Shown here one piece after another: positions 1 to 6,058 of a stretch of 8,254 nt of DNA. This stretch comes from CALLQB01 sp036479275 (GTDB lineage: Bacteria; Actinomycetota; Acidimicrobiia; Acidimicrobiales; SHLQ01). Where the stretch lies: positions 1-8,254 of the forward strand of contig CBERPN010000194.1 in NCBI GenBank assembly GCA_965524675.1. Direction: 5' to 3'. Both the position numbers and the translations under genes were made by a program. Numbering within the stretch: position 1 is the first letter of the stretch; every line of letters starts with the position of its first letter. The notes under the pieces were generated by a model. It had not been told where the DNA came from, searched no databases, and was given only the letters and a program-made list of their open reading frames with translations.

Positions 1-735
1 TCATTTGTGGCGGTGCGTAGCTTCGTGCCGCTCGCTCAGCCGGGCCGAGCCGAGCGGCGTGAGCTAACCGCGATTCTTGTCGCCGACTCGGGTGCCGAGA
101 ACTACGGGCGATTGGTCGAATACCGCATGGAGAGCGGGAACGTTGGTGGGCCGGGAATTGTAGCATCGAATATTTTGAGCGATCCCGATGTGTCGCGTCT
201 CAACACCCAGCTGAACGACAACGGTTCAGAGGTAAAGTATGGCGATTTTCAGCTGATCCCAATGGGTGAGTCGATACTGTTCGTTCGGCCACTCTATGTG
301 CAGGCCGATGGCGATAACGCTGTCCCCGAGCTTCGACGTGTGGTGGTGTCGATGGGCGGCGAGGTTGCTATGGGCGAGACCTTCGGCGAGGCGCTCGACG
401 AACTCTTTGGCACCAACTCCGCCACTCGCCACGTCGAGCCTCAGGGAAGATTCACCGGCGGGTCTCTGCCTATCGACACCGAACCGGATGGCGAAGAGCC
501 CGACCCCGATCAAAGCGATGTTGTGCGACTGCTGATCGAGTTGCTGGAGATCGAAACCGACCGTGCCGATGACTCGACAGAGCGGGCCGAACGGATTCGT
601 GAAATGATCGCCGCGCTGCTCGAGAGCGAAGGCAAGGAAGTCCCCGAGGAGTTCCTGCCCCCGACCACGACAACGACGACGCTGCCTGTCGACGACACCA
701 CAAGCCCCACCACCACCGAGCCCGAACCCGCCTAA
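1..735 (+). CDS. UPF0182-family membrane protein, C-terminal part (5' end outside window)
   Basis: The reading frame is open from the first base and ends at TAA 733-735, leaving 244 visible residues; the true start lies upstream. The stretch with LIPMGESILFVRPLYVQAD, then PELRRVVVSMGGEVAMGETF and a following LDELFG matches the conserved C-terminal block of the UPF0182 family (PF03699). That family consists of large proteins with several N-terminal membrane helices and a big extracytoplasmic domain; its biochemical role is unknown. Only the soluble domain is visible here. After the family block (to about residue 137) come an acidic linker, a charged and probably helical segment (about 178-216), and a tail made almost only of Thr, Pro and acidic residues. 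Such tails are typical of surface-exposed proteins in Acidimicrobiia-like actinobacteria and suggest that the C-terminus faces outside. It converges on the acetoacetyl-CoA synthetase gene with a 64-bp gap. Family assignment is firm; function is unassigned. Confidence 0.85.
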   Translation, partial: SFVAVRSFVPLAQPGRAERRELTAILVADSGAENYGRLVEYRMESGNVGGPGIVASNILSDPDVSRLNTQLNDNGSEVKYGDFQLIPMGESILFVRPLYVQADGDNAVPELRRVVVSMGGEVAMGETFGEALDELFGTNSATRHVEPQGRFTGGSLPIDTEPDGEEPDPDQSDVVRLLIELLEIETDRADDSTERAERIREMIAALLESEGKEVPEEFLPPTTTTTTLPVDDTTSPTTTEPEPA

Positions 736-799
736 TCCCTGGTGTCAGACACGTCCCTAATGGTGCGTCCCTAATCAAGAGGCGAACTGGTCAGCGAGT
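736..799. other. short convergent intergenic spacer with a 10-bp direct repeat
   Basis: This spacer separates two convergent stop codons. It holds a small palindromic run, GTGTCAGACAC (742-752), and a 10-bp direct repeat, CGTCCCTAAT, at 752-761 and 766-775. No strong hairpin with a T-tract was found, so no terminator is called. Confidence 0.4.
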
Positions 800-2749
800 T
801 CAGTGGTTAAGGGCTTCGAGGTTGCGGAAGTGTTCTAAGGCTTCGGGGTTAGCGAGCGCCTCGATGTTCTTGACCGCTTGGCCGTGGACGATCTTTCGAA
901 CCGCTAGCTCGACCAGTTTTCCGGATCGAGTACGGGGCAGTTCGGGCACAGCGACTATTCGTGCGGGAACGTGCCGTGGCGATGCACCAGTCCGAATCTC
1001 CGAGCGGATCAGCGATTCGAGTTGGTCGTCCAGCGCCACCTCGTCTCGCAAAACGACGAACAGCACGACCCTGGTGTCGGGCGGCCACTGTTGGCCAATT
1101 ACTAGGCTTTCGAGCACGGCGTCGACCTTTTCTACCTGGCGATAGATTTCGGCGGTGCCGATGCGCACGCCACCGGGGTTGAGGGTTGCGTCGGACCGGC
1201 CGTGGATCACCATGCCGCCGTTTGGAGTCCAAGATGCGAAGTCGCCTTGATGCCAGACGTTGTCGAATTGTTCGTAATATGCCGCTTGGTAGCGCTGGTC
1301 GTCGGGATCGTTCCAGAACCCGAGCGGCATCGAAGGGAACGGTGCTCGACACACCAGCTCGCCCTGCCCAGTTCCAGTGTCGACACCGTCGTCGTCGACC
1401 ACAGCTATGTCCATTCCCAGGCCGGCAACTTGGATTTCGCCTGCGAATACAGCACCGTTTGGATTGCCCGCGACCAGACAGCCGCACAGGTCGGTTCCGC
1501 CCGACATCGACGATAGGTGAAGGTCCGTCTTGAAGGCGTCGTACACGTAGGCGTAGCCCTCAGGGGTCAACGGCGATCCGGTTGAGCACATGGTGCGCAC
1601 GGTGCTGAGGTTGTGGGTATCGACCGGTCGTAGCCCAACCTTGTTGAGCGAATCGAGAAAGCTGGCCGAGGTGCCGAACATCGTCATCTCGACCTCGTCG
1701 GCCAGGTCGAAAAGTCGATTGTGGTCGGGCCAGGCGGGGTTGCCATCGTAGAGAACCAATGTTGCTTCGGCGGCGAGGCCGCTGGCCAACCAGTTCCACA
1801 TCATCCAGCCAGCGGTGGTGAAGTAGAACACGCGGTCGCCGGGGCGCACGTCGGTTTGCAGCACGTGCTCGACCAAGTGTTTCAGCAACACACCACCGGC
1901 CCGGTGCACGATGCACTTGGGCTTTCCGGTAGTTCCCGACGAGTACAGAACGTACAGCGGGTGATCGAACGGAAGTTGCTCGAATACCAGCTCGGCACCT
2001 CGGTGGGGGGCAACCCAGTCGTTCAACAGGGTGGCCGGTTCGCTGACTTCGGGTTGCTCGGATGCATAGGGCACGACGACTACCGTGCGAAGAGACGGCA
2101 GCTGCGCAACGATGTCGTCGAGGCGGGTCAGCGTGTCGTGTTGCCTGCCACCGTAGAAGTAGCCATCGGTAGCGAACAGGATCACCGGTTCGGTTTGGCT
2201 GAAGCGATCGACAACTCCGGCGCTGCCGAAGTCGGGTGAGGTCGACGTGAAAGAGGCACCTATCGAGGCCGCGGCCAACATGATTGCGTATGTCTCGGCC
2301 AGGTTGGGCAGCCACACGGCCACACGGTCGGTTTTAGTGACTCCGGCGGCGCGCATGGCCGCGGCGATCTCGGCCACCATCGTGTTGAGCTCGGCCCACG
2401 AGACGTCGCGTGAATGACCAGCTTCGCCCCGAAACAATAGAGCCGTGCTGTCATCGTTTCTGCGCAGCAGGTTCTCGGCGAAGTTGAGCGTGGCATCGGG
2501 GAAGAACCGAGTGTTGGAGATGTGGTCGGCCCATTCGACTATGCGTTCACCACGGCTGCCTCGAACTTCCATGAAGTCCCAGACCGCCTCCCAGAATGCG
2601 GCCGGCTCGTCGACGCTCCAGCGGTGCAGGTCTTCGTAGCTACTGAGGGGCGCTCCGAGAGATGCTCGTTCGTTGACGTGGGTGATAAAGGCGCTGAGTC
2701 GAGTGGTGGCCACCCGGTCGTCGCTGGGCTTCCAGATAGGTTCTGTCAC
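800..2749 (-). CDS. aacS: acetoacetyl-CoA synthetase (acetoacetate--CoA ligase)
   Basis: A 649-residue ANL-superfamily adenylate-forming enzyme. Its length and its N-terminal block (residues about 35-110, including SYEDLHRWSV and the RFFPDATLNFAENLL stretch) are those of acetoacetate-CoA ligases (EC 6.2.1.16), which convert acetoacetate, ATP and CoA to acetoacetyl-CoA in the cytoplasm. Visible motifs: the phosphate-binding loop YSSGTTGKPK at 269-278, the substrate-pocket region TTAGWMMWNWLASGL from 311, SMSGGTD at 414-420, the ribose-binding Asp in GDF at 502-504, the hinge region GRSDATLNPGGVRIGTAEIY at 517-536, and the catalytic Lys 611 in PRTRSGK. The start is GTG 2747-2749; the next in-frame Met is at residue 60, inside conserved sequence, and the upstream frame reaches a TGA with no other usable start. 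It has no Shine-Dalgarno sequence and probably gives a leaderless transcript. It is divergent from the selenoprotein gene. Likely roles are ketone-body or leucine-derived acetoacetate use, or supply for polyhydroxyalkanoate or lipid synthesis; no pathway partner is adjacent. Confidence 0.93.
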   Translation of the reverse strand: MTEPIWKPSDDRVATTRLSAFITHVNERASLGAPLSSYEDLHRWSVDEPAAFWEAVWDFMEVRGSRGERIVEWADHISNTRFFPDATLNFAENLLRRNDDSTALLFRGEAGHSRDVSWAELNTMVAEIAAAMRAAGVTKTDRVAVWLPNLAETYAIMLAAASIGASFTSTSPDFGSAGVVDRFSQTEPVILFATDGYFYGGRQHDTLTRLDDIVAQLPSLRTVVVVPYASEQPEVSEPATLLNDWVAPHRGAELVFEQLPFDHPLYVLYSSGTTGKPKCIVHRAGGVLLKHLVEHVLQTDVRPGDRVFYFTTAGWMMWNWLASGLAAEATLVLYDGNPAWPDHNRLFDLADEVEMTMFGTSASFLDSLNKVGLRPVDTHNLSTVRTMCSTGSPLTPEGYAYVYDAFKTDLHLSSMSGGTDLCGCLVAGNPNGAVFAGEIQVAGLGMDIAVVDDDGVDTGTGQGELVCRAPFPSMPLGFWNDPDDQRYQAAYYEQFDNVWHQGDFASWTPNGGMVIHGRSDATLNPGGVRIGTAEIYRQVEKVDAVLESLVIGQQWPPDTRVVLFVVLRDEVALDDQLESLIRSEIRTGASPRHVPARIVAVPELPRTRSGKLVELAVRKIVHGQAVKNIEALANPEALEHFRNLEALNH

Positions 2750-2756
2750 GATTGCG

Positions 2757-2762
2757 ATAGTA
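2757..2762 (-). promoter_or_regulatory. -10 element of a probable leaderless promoter for aacS
   Basis: On the minus strand TACTAT is followed by 7 nt (CGCAATC) and then the GTG start. This spacing puts the transcription start on the G of the start codon. No purine-rich ribosome-binding site exists in the interval and no good -35 TTGACA match is seen. Confidence 0.6.
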
Positions 2763-2837
2763 GGGCACCGGTGGTCCGGTTTGATTCCGAGTCGCTCGCC
2801 GAGCGGTCAACCATTCTGTAACCACTCAAGATCTAGG

Positions 2838-2870
2838 GTGTTCTGAGCACCGTGACGGTGCTCAGAACAC
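2838..2870. repeat. perfect 16-bp inverted repeat between divergent aacS and selenoprotein genes
   Basis: The arms GTGTTCTGAGCACCGT (2838-2853) and ACGGTGCTCAGAACAC (2855-2870) are perfect reverse complements around a single G. It sits 47 bp upstream of the selenoprotein ATG and 88 bp upstream of the aacS GTG. If both transcripts are leaderless, neither contains it. That fits a DNA-level role, such as a dimeric repressor or activator site or a structural insulator, better than an RNA terminator. The flank on the + strand is AAAATTT, not a T-tract. Confidence 0.75.
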
Positions 2871-2905
2871 AAAATTTCGGGGTTACGTAGCTGCGGCCGC
2901 GACAC

Positions 2906-2911
2906 TAGGCT
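2906..2911 (+). promoter_or_regulatory. -10 element of a probable leaderless promoter for the selenoprotein gene
   Basis: TAGGCT is followed by GCGATT and then ATG 2918, the spacing of a leaderless actinobacterial transcript. The hexamer also contains the in-frame TAG (2906-2908) that rules out an earlier start. There is no Shine-Dalgarno sequence. Confidence 0.6.
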
Positions 2912-2917
2912 GCGATT

Positions 2918-3535
2918 ATGGATCCGGTTCGCTTCACGGTTTATTCCGACTATCTCTGACCTTGGTGCTATGTCGGGGCCGTGCGCCTCGACCAGGTGAA
3001 GTCAGAATTTGGCGCTGCGGTCGAGATTGAGTGGAAAGCGTTTCTGCTACGCCCGACACCCGAGCCTCGACCAATGGATAAGTTCATCCGCTACACCGAG
3101 AGTTGGGCGCGTCCGGCAGAGCTTGAACCGGCAGCCACCTTTAACCAATGGTCGGGCGAGCACGAACCGCCGAGTCACAGCTTGCCCTCAGCTATTGCGG
3201 GCAAGGTGGCGGCTGGCTTTGGCCCCGAACTGTTCGAGAAGTTTCATTGGCGATTGTTGGAGTGTTATTTCACCGAGAACCGGACGGTGAGCTATGTAGC
3301 TGTACTGGTCGATATCGCTGGCCAGGTTGGAATCGACTCCGACGAGTTCCGCAACAATATGGGCGAAGGGGCCCAAAGCCTGGCGGCGGAGGCAATCGAC
3401 GATCACAACAATGCGGTCAATAGCGGAATTAACGGCGTGCCGGCGGTGGTGGTGAACGACGAGTTCCCCTTCACCGGAGCCCAAGAAACCGAGTTCTACC
3501 GCAACATAGTGAACAACCTCAACAAACCCCACTAA
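2918..3535 (+). CDS. predicted selenoprotein: DsbA/FrnE-family thioredoxin-fold oxidoreductase with a Sec-Pro-Trp-Cys active site
   Basis: Read from ATG 2918 with the TGA at 2957-2959 as selenocysteine (U14), this gives a 205-residue protein ending at TAA 3533-3535. It begins with strand VRFTVYSDYL, then U14-P15-W16-C17 and YVGAVRLDQVKSEFG. In the DSBA-like/FrnE family (PF01323, COG2761) this position is normally the CPWC redox motif followed by YIG or YVG. A helical insert follows, then the cis-Pro loop NGVPAVVVNDEFPFTGAQ with P175; the GVP and GAQ motifs are standard for FrnE. No signal peptide is present, so the protein is cytoplasmic, with a likely thiol-disulfide redox or isomerase role; the substrate is unknown. 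A TAG at 2906-2908 and the leaderless-type spacing fix the start. Starting at GTG 2981 would delete the first strand and the active site. The frame is intact for 191 codons after the TGA with all family motifs kept, which argues against a pseudogene. Alternatives are a recent TGC-to-TGA nonsense mutation or a sequence error. Sec machinery is not visible in the window. Confidence 0.82.
2957..2992 (+). promoter_or_regulatory. in-frame UGA (Sec codon) with a bacterial SECIS-like hairpin
   Basis: The UGA at 2957-2959 is followed 12 nt later by GUCGGGGC (2972-2979), loop CGUGC (2980-2984) and GCCUCGAC (2985-2992). This is an 8-bp stem with one G-U pair and no mismatch. The apical loop starts 20 nt after the UGA and carries a G at its second position followed by U. 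Known bacterial SECIS elements lie inside the coding region just after the UGA, with a short upper stem and a GU-containing loop read by SelB. A short lower helix is also possible: 2959-2962 (ACCU) with 2994-2997 (AGGU). The match was made by eye; no covariance model was run. Confidence 0.75.
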
Positions 3536-3542
3536 CCCGGCG

Positions 3543-3590
3543 TTCTGCCAGCGTAAAGCGGGTGTATGACGCCGAACGACGCTGGCAGAA
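3543..3590. terminator. long hairpin at the convergent ends of the selenoprotein and glutamate-synthase-like genes
   Basis: The arms TTCTGCCAGCGT (3543-3554) and ACGCTGGCAGAA (3579-3590) pair perfectly. Inside the loop GGTGT (3561-3565) can pair with ACGCC (3569-3573), stacking a second helix. It fills almost the whole 58-bp gap between the two stop codons, as expected of a bidirectional terminator. Neither side has a T-tract, so it would be an atypical one. Confidence 0.55.
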
Positions 3591-3593
3591 GGA

Positions 3594-5129
3594 CTACTTG
3601 CGCCAGTCTGGGTCGTACTCGTAGCGGTCGAGCAGGTTGATCGAGGTGTCGGGGGTTTCGAGTAGTGAGATGGCGTCTTGGGGAATCTGCGAGGGGTGCT
3701 CGGCACCACAGGCGTTGGCCAACCGACGAAGTTCGTAGCGCAGCGACATGAGGTAGTTGGCTAGCCGGTCGGCCTTGTTGGTGGGGTCGAGGCCACGTGC
3801 CAACCGTTTGTTTTGGGTGGCGACGCCGGTGGGGCAATGGCCGGTGTGACACTCCTGGGCCTGTATGCAGCCAATGGCAAGCATTGGCTCGCGGGCGACT
3901 GCCACCATGTCGACCCCCAGGGTCAGGGCCAGCATTGCCTCCTCGGCGAATCCGAGCTTGCCCGAACCTACCCATAGCACCTGGTTGTGCATCTGGCGTT
4001 CGGCGAACGCCCGGTAAACCTCGGTGAAGCCGAGTCGAAACGGCAGTGAGACGTGATCGCTGAACACCAGTGGCGCTGCACCGGTGCCGCCCTCGCCGCC
4101 GTCGATGGCGATGTAGTCGGGGCCGCGGCCCGATGCTTTCATAGCGTCGGCGAGCTCGGGCCAGAACTGGCGCTGCCCCACGGCCGACTTGATACCCACA
4201 GGCTTGCCTGTTGCGTTGGCGATTTCTTCCACGAAATCGATCAGGCCAGCGATCGACGAAAATGCCGAGTGACTCGACGGGCTGATGACCGATTTGCCGA
4301 TCTCTACGCCCCGGATTGCGGCAATTTCAGCGGTGACCTTCTCGGCGGGCAGAACGCCGCCAAGGCCTGGCTTAGCTCCTTGGCTGAGCTTGATCTCGAT
4401 GGTCTTAACCGGCGCAGACGCGACCGTTTCAACCAGCTTGTCGAGCGAGAAGTCTCCGTCTTGGTCGCGGCACCCGTAGTAGCCGGTTCCGAACTGGAAC
4501 GTGAGTTCGCCGCCCTTGCGGTGAAACTCCGAGATGCTGCCCTCGCCGGTGTTGTGCAGGGCTCCTGCGATTGCGCAGCCGCGGTTTATCGATTCGACCG
4601 CGGCGCCGCTAAGCGACCCGTAACTCATCGCCGACAGATTCACGATCGACGCCGGTTGAAACGCGTCGGGGCGGTTACGCCATTCGCCCAGAACCTTCAG
4701 TGGCGGTAGAGGGTCTTCGAGCTGATGGTGCCCATTTACCGGGAACGGCGAGTGTCGGATAACTAGATAGTCGGGCGTTTCGAGTTGGTTGTCGGTGCCG
4801 AACCCGAAGTAACTGTTTTCCTTCTTGGCCGACGCGTACACCCAGCGGCGTTGATCGCGGCTGAAGGGGCGTTCCTCGTCGTTGTCGGTGACGATGTACT
4901 GCCGAAGCTCGGGACCCACCGATTCCAGTACGAACCTGAGATGCCCAACCACCGGGAAGTTACGCAGGATTGCGTGACGGCGTTGGGTGAGATCGTGAAT
5001 GGTGAGTAGCACCAAGCCTGCGATGGTTGCGAATACAACGACGAGCAGCCAATGAAGCGAGGTAGCGACCGCAAGCGCCACCCCGATCGCGACGATTGCG
5101 GCGGCGGTGACACTCAGAATCCTGTACAT
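3594..5129 (-). CDS. membrane-anchored FMN-binding glutamate-synthase-like protein (GltB synthase domain, YerD type)
   Basis: A 511-residue protein with two N-terminal hydrophobic helices (about 5-23 and 26-44), a linker, and then the FMN-binding synthase domain of glutamate synthase (PF01645, COG0069). Visible motifs: NLSAMSYGSLSGAAVESINR from 164, NTGEG at 193-197, KLSQGAKPGLGG at 247-258, IDGGEGGTGAAP at 342-353, and the 3Fe-4S cysteines C421, C427 and C432. The C-x5-C-x4-C spacing is that of true glutamate synthases, and CPTGVATQ follows. The glutaminase (GATase type 2) and C-terminal beta-helix domains of GltB are absent, so it cannot make ammonia from glutamine by itself. Proteins of this stand-alone group are annotated as FMN-binding glutamate synthase family and their real reaction is mostly unproven. 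ATG 5127-5129 is the first start after an in-frame TAA, and a TAACGT hexamer ends 6 nt upstream. It is divergent from cysQ and convergent with the selenoprotein gene. Confidence 0.88.
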   Translation of the reverse strand: MYRILSVTAAAIVAIGVALAVATSLHWLLVVVFATIAGLVLLTIHDLTQRRHAILRNFPVVGHLRFVLESVGPELRQYIVTDNDEERPFSRDQRRWVYASAKKENSYFGFGTDNQLETPDYLVIRHSPFPVNGHHQLEDPLPPLKVLGEWRNRPDAFQPASIVNLSAMSYGSLSGAAVESINRGCAIAGALHNTGEGSISEFHRKGGELTFQFGTGYYGCRDQDGDFSLDKLVETVASAPVKTIEIKLSQGAKPGLGGVLPAEKVTAEIAAIRGVEIGKSVISPSSHSAFSSIAGLIDFVEEIANATGKPVGIKSAVGQRQFWPELADAMKASGRGPDYIAIDGGEGGTGAAPLVFSDHVSLPFRLGFTEVYRAFAERQMHNQVLWVGSGKLGFAEEAMLALTLGVDMVAVAREPMLAIGCIQAQECHTGHCPTGVATQNKRLARGLDPTNKADRLANYLMSLRYELRRLANACGAEHPSQIPQDAISLLETPDTSINLLDRYEYDPDWRK

Positions 5130-5135
5130 AGCCTG

Positions 5136-5141
5136 ACGTTA
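5136..5141 (-). promoter_or_regulatory. -10 element of a probable leaderless promoter for the glutamate-synthase-like gene
   Basis: On the minus strand TAACGT is followed by CAGGCT and then ATG 5129. It lies within a small inverted repeat, TGAC-GTTA-GTCA (5134-5145), that could serve as an operator. No Shine-Dalgarno sequence is present. Confidence 0.55.
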
Positions 5142-5161
5142 GTCAGCGGCGGTGGCCTACA

Positions 5162-5224
5162 ACCAACGAACTCGGGACGAATATGGTCGTTGGGGTGACC
5201 ATATTTCGCCCGAGTTTGGGTGGT
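5162..5224. repeat. large imperfect inverted repeat in a divergent intergenic region
   Basis: The left arm 5162-5188 pairs with 5197-5224 around the 8-nt loop GTTGGGGT. The inner helix pairs ATATGGTC with GACCATAT (5181-5188 with 5197-5204); past a small internal bulge, AACTCGGG (5169-5176) pairs with CCCGAGTT (5209-5216), and the outer ACC pairs with GGT. It lies between the two predicted promoters (5136-5141 minus, 5248-5253 plus), so leaderless transcripts from either side would not include it. It may be an operator, an insulator or a small repeat element. Confidence 0.7.
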
Positions 5225-5247
5225 CGACTAGCTAGCTCGGTGCCCGG

Positions 5248-5253
5248 TAACGT
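5248..5253 (+). promoter_or_regulatory. -10-like hexamer upstream of cysQ
   Basis: TAACGT ends 8 nt before ATG 5262, slightly longer than the 6-7 nt typical of leaderless starts. It is the same hexamer as on the divergent side. No Shine-Dalgarno sequence is seen. Confidence 0.45.
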
Positions 5254-5261
5254 AGCGGGCG

Positions 5262-6038
5262 ATGAATGAACGGGCCGTCGGGGCGGTTGCTAACCCCGCC
5301 GACCATCGGCTGGCGGAGACGATTGCGGTCGAGACCGGCGAGCTGTTGGTGGAGTTTCGCGAGCAGGCGTTCAGCCAGCCGTACTCACCGTGGGCTGTTC
5401 AAGACGAGGCCGACCAGATGGCTCACCGGTTTATCGTGCAACGTTTGGCCGATGAGCGGCCCGACGACGAGGTGCTGAGCGAAGAAGGCCACGACGACCG
5501 GGCTCGCCTTGGGCACGACCGGGTGTGGATCGTCGATCCGCTCGATGGTTCGAACAGCTACTCCGACAAGGGTGCCGACGATTGGGCCGTACACATAGCG
5601 CTGGCCATCGACGGCCAGCCCGAATGTGGGGCGGTGGCGATGCCTTCGCTGGGCGATGTTGTCTCGACCGCCGAGCCAGCGACGGTTCCTCCGTCGCTGA
5701 GGGAGCGGCCATTAATCGTTGTGAGTCGCCAGACCTGGCATTGGCATGGCTACGAACTCGAAGCTGCGCTCGACGCCGATGTGGTGGGGTTTGGCTCGGC
5801 TGGCGCGAAGGCCATGGCGGTTATTCGCGGTTCGGCCGACGCCTACTTAACCAGCGGCGGGCTCTACGAGTGGGATAGCTGCGCCCCGGTAGCTGCGGCG
5901 TTGGCGGCAGGGCTTCATGCCTCGCGCCTCGATGGCCAAGCCCCCGACTACAACAACCACGACCTGTTCGCACCGGGACTCTTGATCTGTCGCCACGAGA
6001 TGGCCGACCCGATCTTGAGCCTCATCGATCTTGGCTAG
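5262..6038 (+). CDS. cysQ: CysQ-type 3'(2'),5'-bisphosphate nucleotidase / inositol monophosphatase family protein
   Basis: A 258-residue Mg-dependent phosphatase of the inositol monophosphatase superfamily. Metal-binding motifs are complete: SEEG at 73-76 (E74/E75), WIVDPLDGSNS from 89 with D92 and D95, and EWDSCAP at 203-209 with D205. The DDWAVHIAL stretch (106-114), GSAGAKAMAVIRG near 178-190, SGGLYEWDS and the C-terminal LLICRHE resemble mycobacterial CysQ. Those enzymes hydrolyse 3'-phosphoadenosine 5'-phosphate (and PAPS) to AMP (or APS) in sulfate assimilation, and also act on inositol phosphates and fructose-1,6-bisphosphate. The start is the first ATG after an in-frame TAG at 5253-5255. 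It is the first gene of a two-gene unit with the crotonase gene 20 bp downstream. No sulfate-assimilation genes are adjacent, so PAP recycling is inferred from family resemblance only. It could instead act mainly as a general inositol-phosphate phosphatase. Confidence 0.85.
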   Translation: MNERAVGAVANPADHRLAETIAVETGELLVEFREQAFSQPYSPWAVQDEADQMAHRFIVQRLADERPDDEVLSEEGHDDRARLGHDRVWIVDPLDGSNSYSDKGADDWAVHIALAIDGQPECGAVAMPSLGDVVSTAEPATVPPSLRERPLIVVSRQTWHWHGYELEAALDADVVGFGSAGAKAMAVIRGSADAYLTSGGLYEWDSCAPVAAALAAGLHASRLDGQAPDYNNHDLFAPGLLICRHEMADPILSLIDLG

Positions 6039-6046
6039 CCAGTCTT

Positions 6047-6051
6047 AGGAG
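6047..6051 (+). promoter_or_regulatory. ribosome-binding site of the crotonase gene
   Basis: AGGAG lies 7 nt before ATG 6059 in the 20-bp gap after the cysQ stop. It fixes the start and shows that internal operon genes here use Shine-Dalgarno initiation, unlike the transcript-first genes. Confidence 0.75.
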
Positions 6052-6058
6052 TCTCGCA

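Noticed and set aside
661..732. Simple-sequence repeat of Thr codons as a phase-variable tract
   Set aside because: The codons are mixed (ACC, ACG, ACA) and not a uniform slipping unit. It encodes an ordinary Thr/Pro-rich protein tail.
742..775. Possible mobile or REP-type repeat with GTGTCAGACAC and CGTCCCTAAT copies
   Set aside because: The units are short, only two copies are present and no transposase or longer symmetry is visible. It is recorded only as a spacer feature.
1721..2239. 172-codon plus-strand frame opposite aacS
   Set aside because: It is antisense to conserved adenylate-forming motifs of aacS and resembles no family; long antisense frames are common in GC-rich genes.
2981..3535. 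FrnE-like gene starting at GTG 2981
   Set aside because: This start falls inside the conserved helix after the active site and inside the SECIS-like loop, has no ribosome-binding site, and discards the first beta strand and the redox motif that are encoded in frame just upstream.
2918..3535. Pseudogene broken by a nonsense codon
   Set aside because: The only lesion is TGA exactly at a catalytic Cys position, the rest of the frame and the family motifs are intact, and a SECIS-like hairpin follows. It remains the main alternative if the genome lacks Sec machinery.
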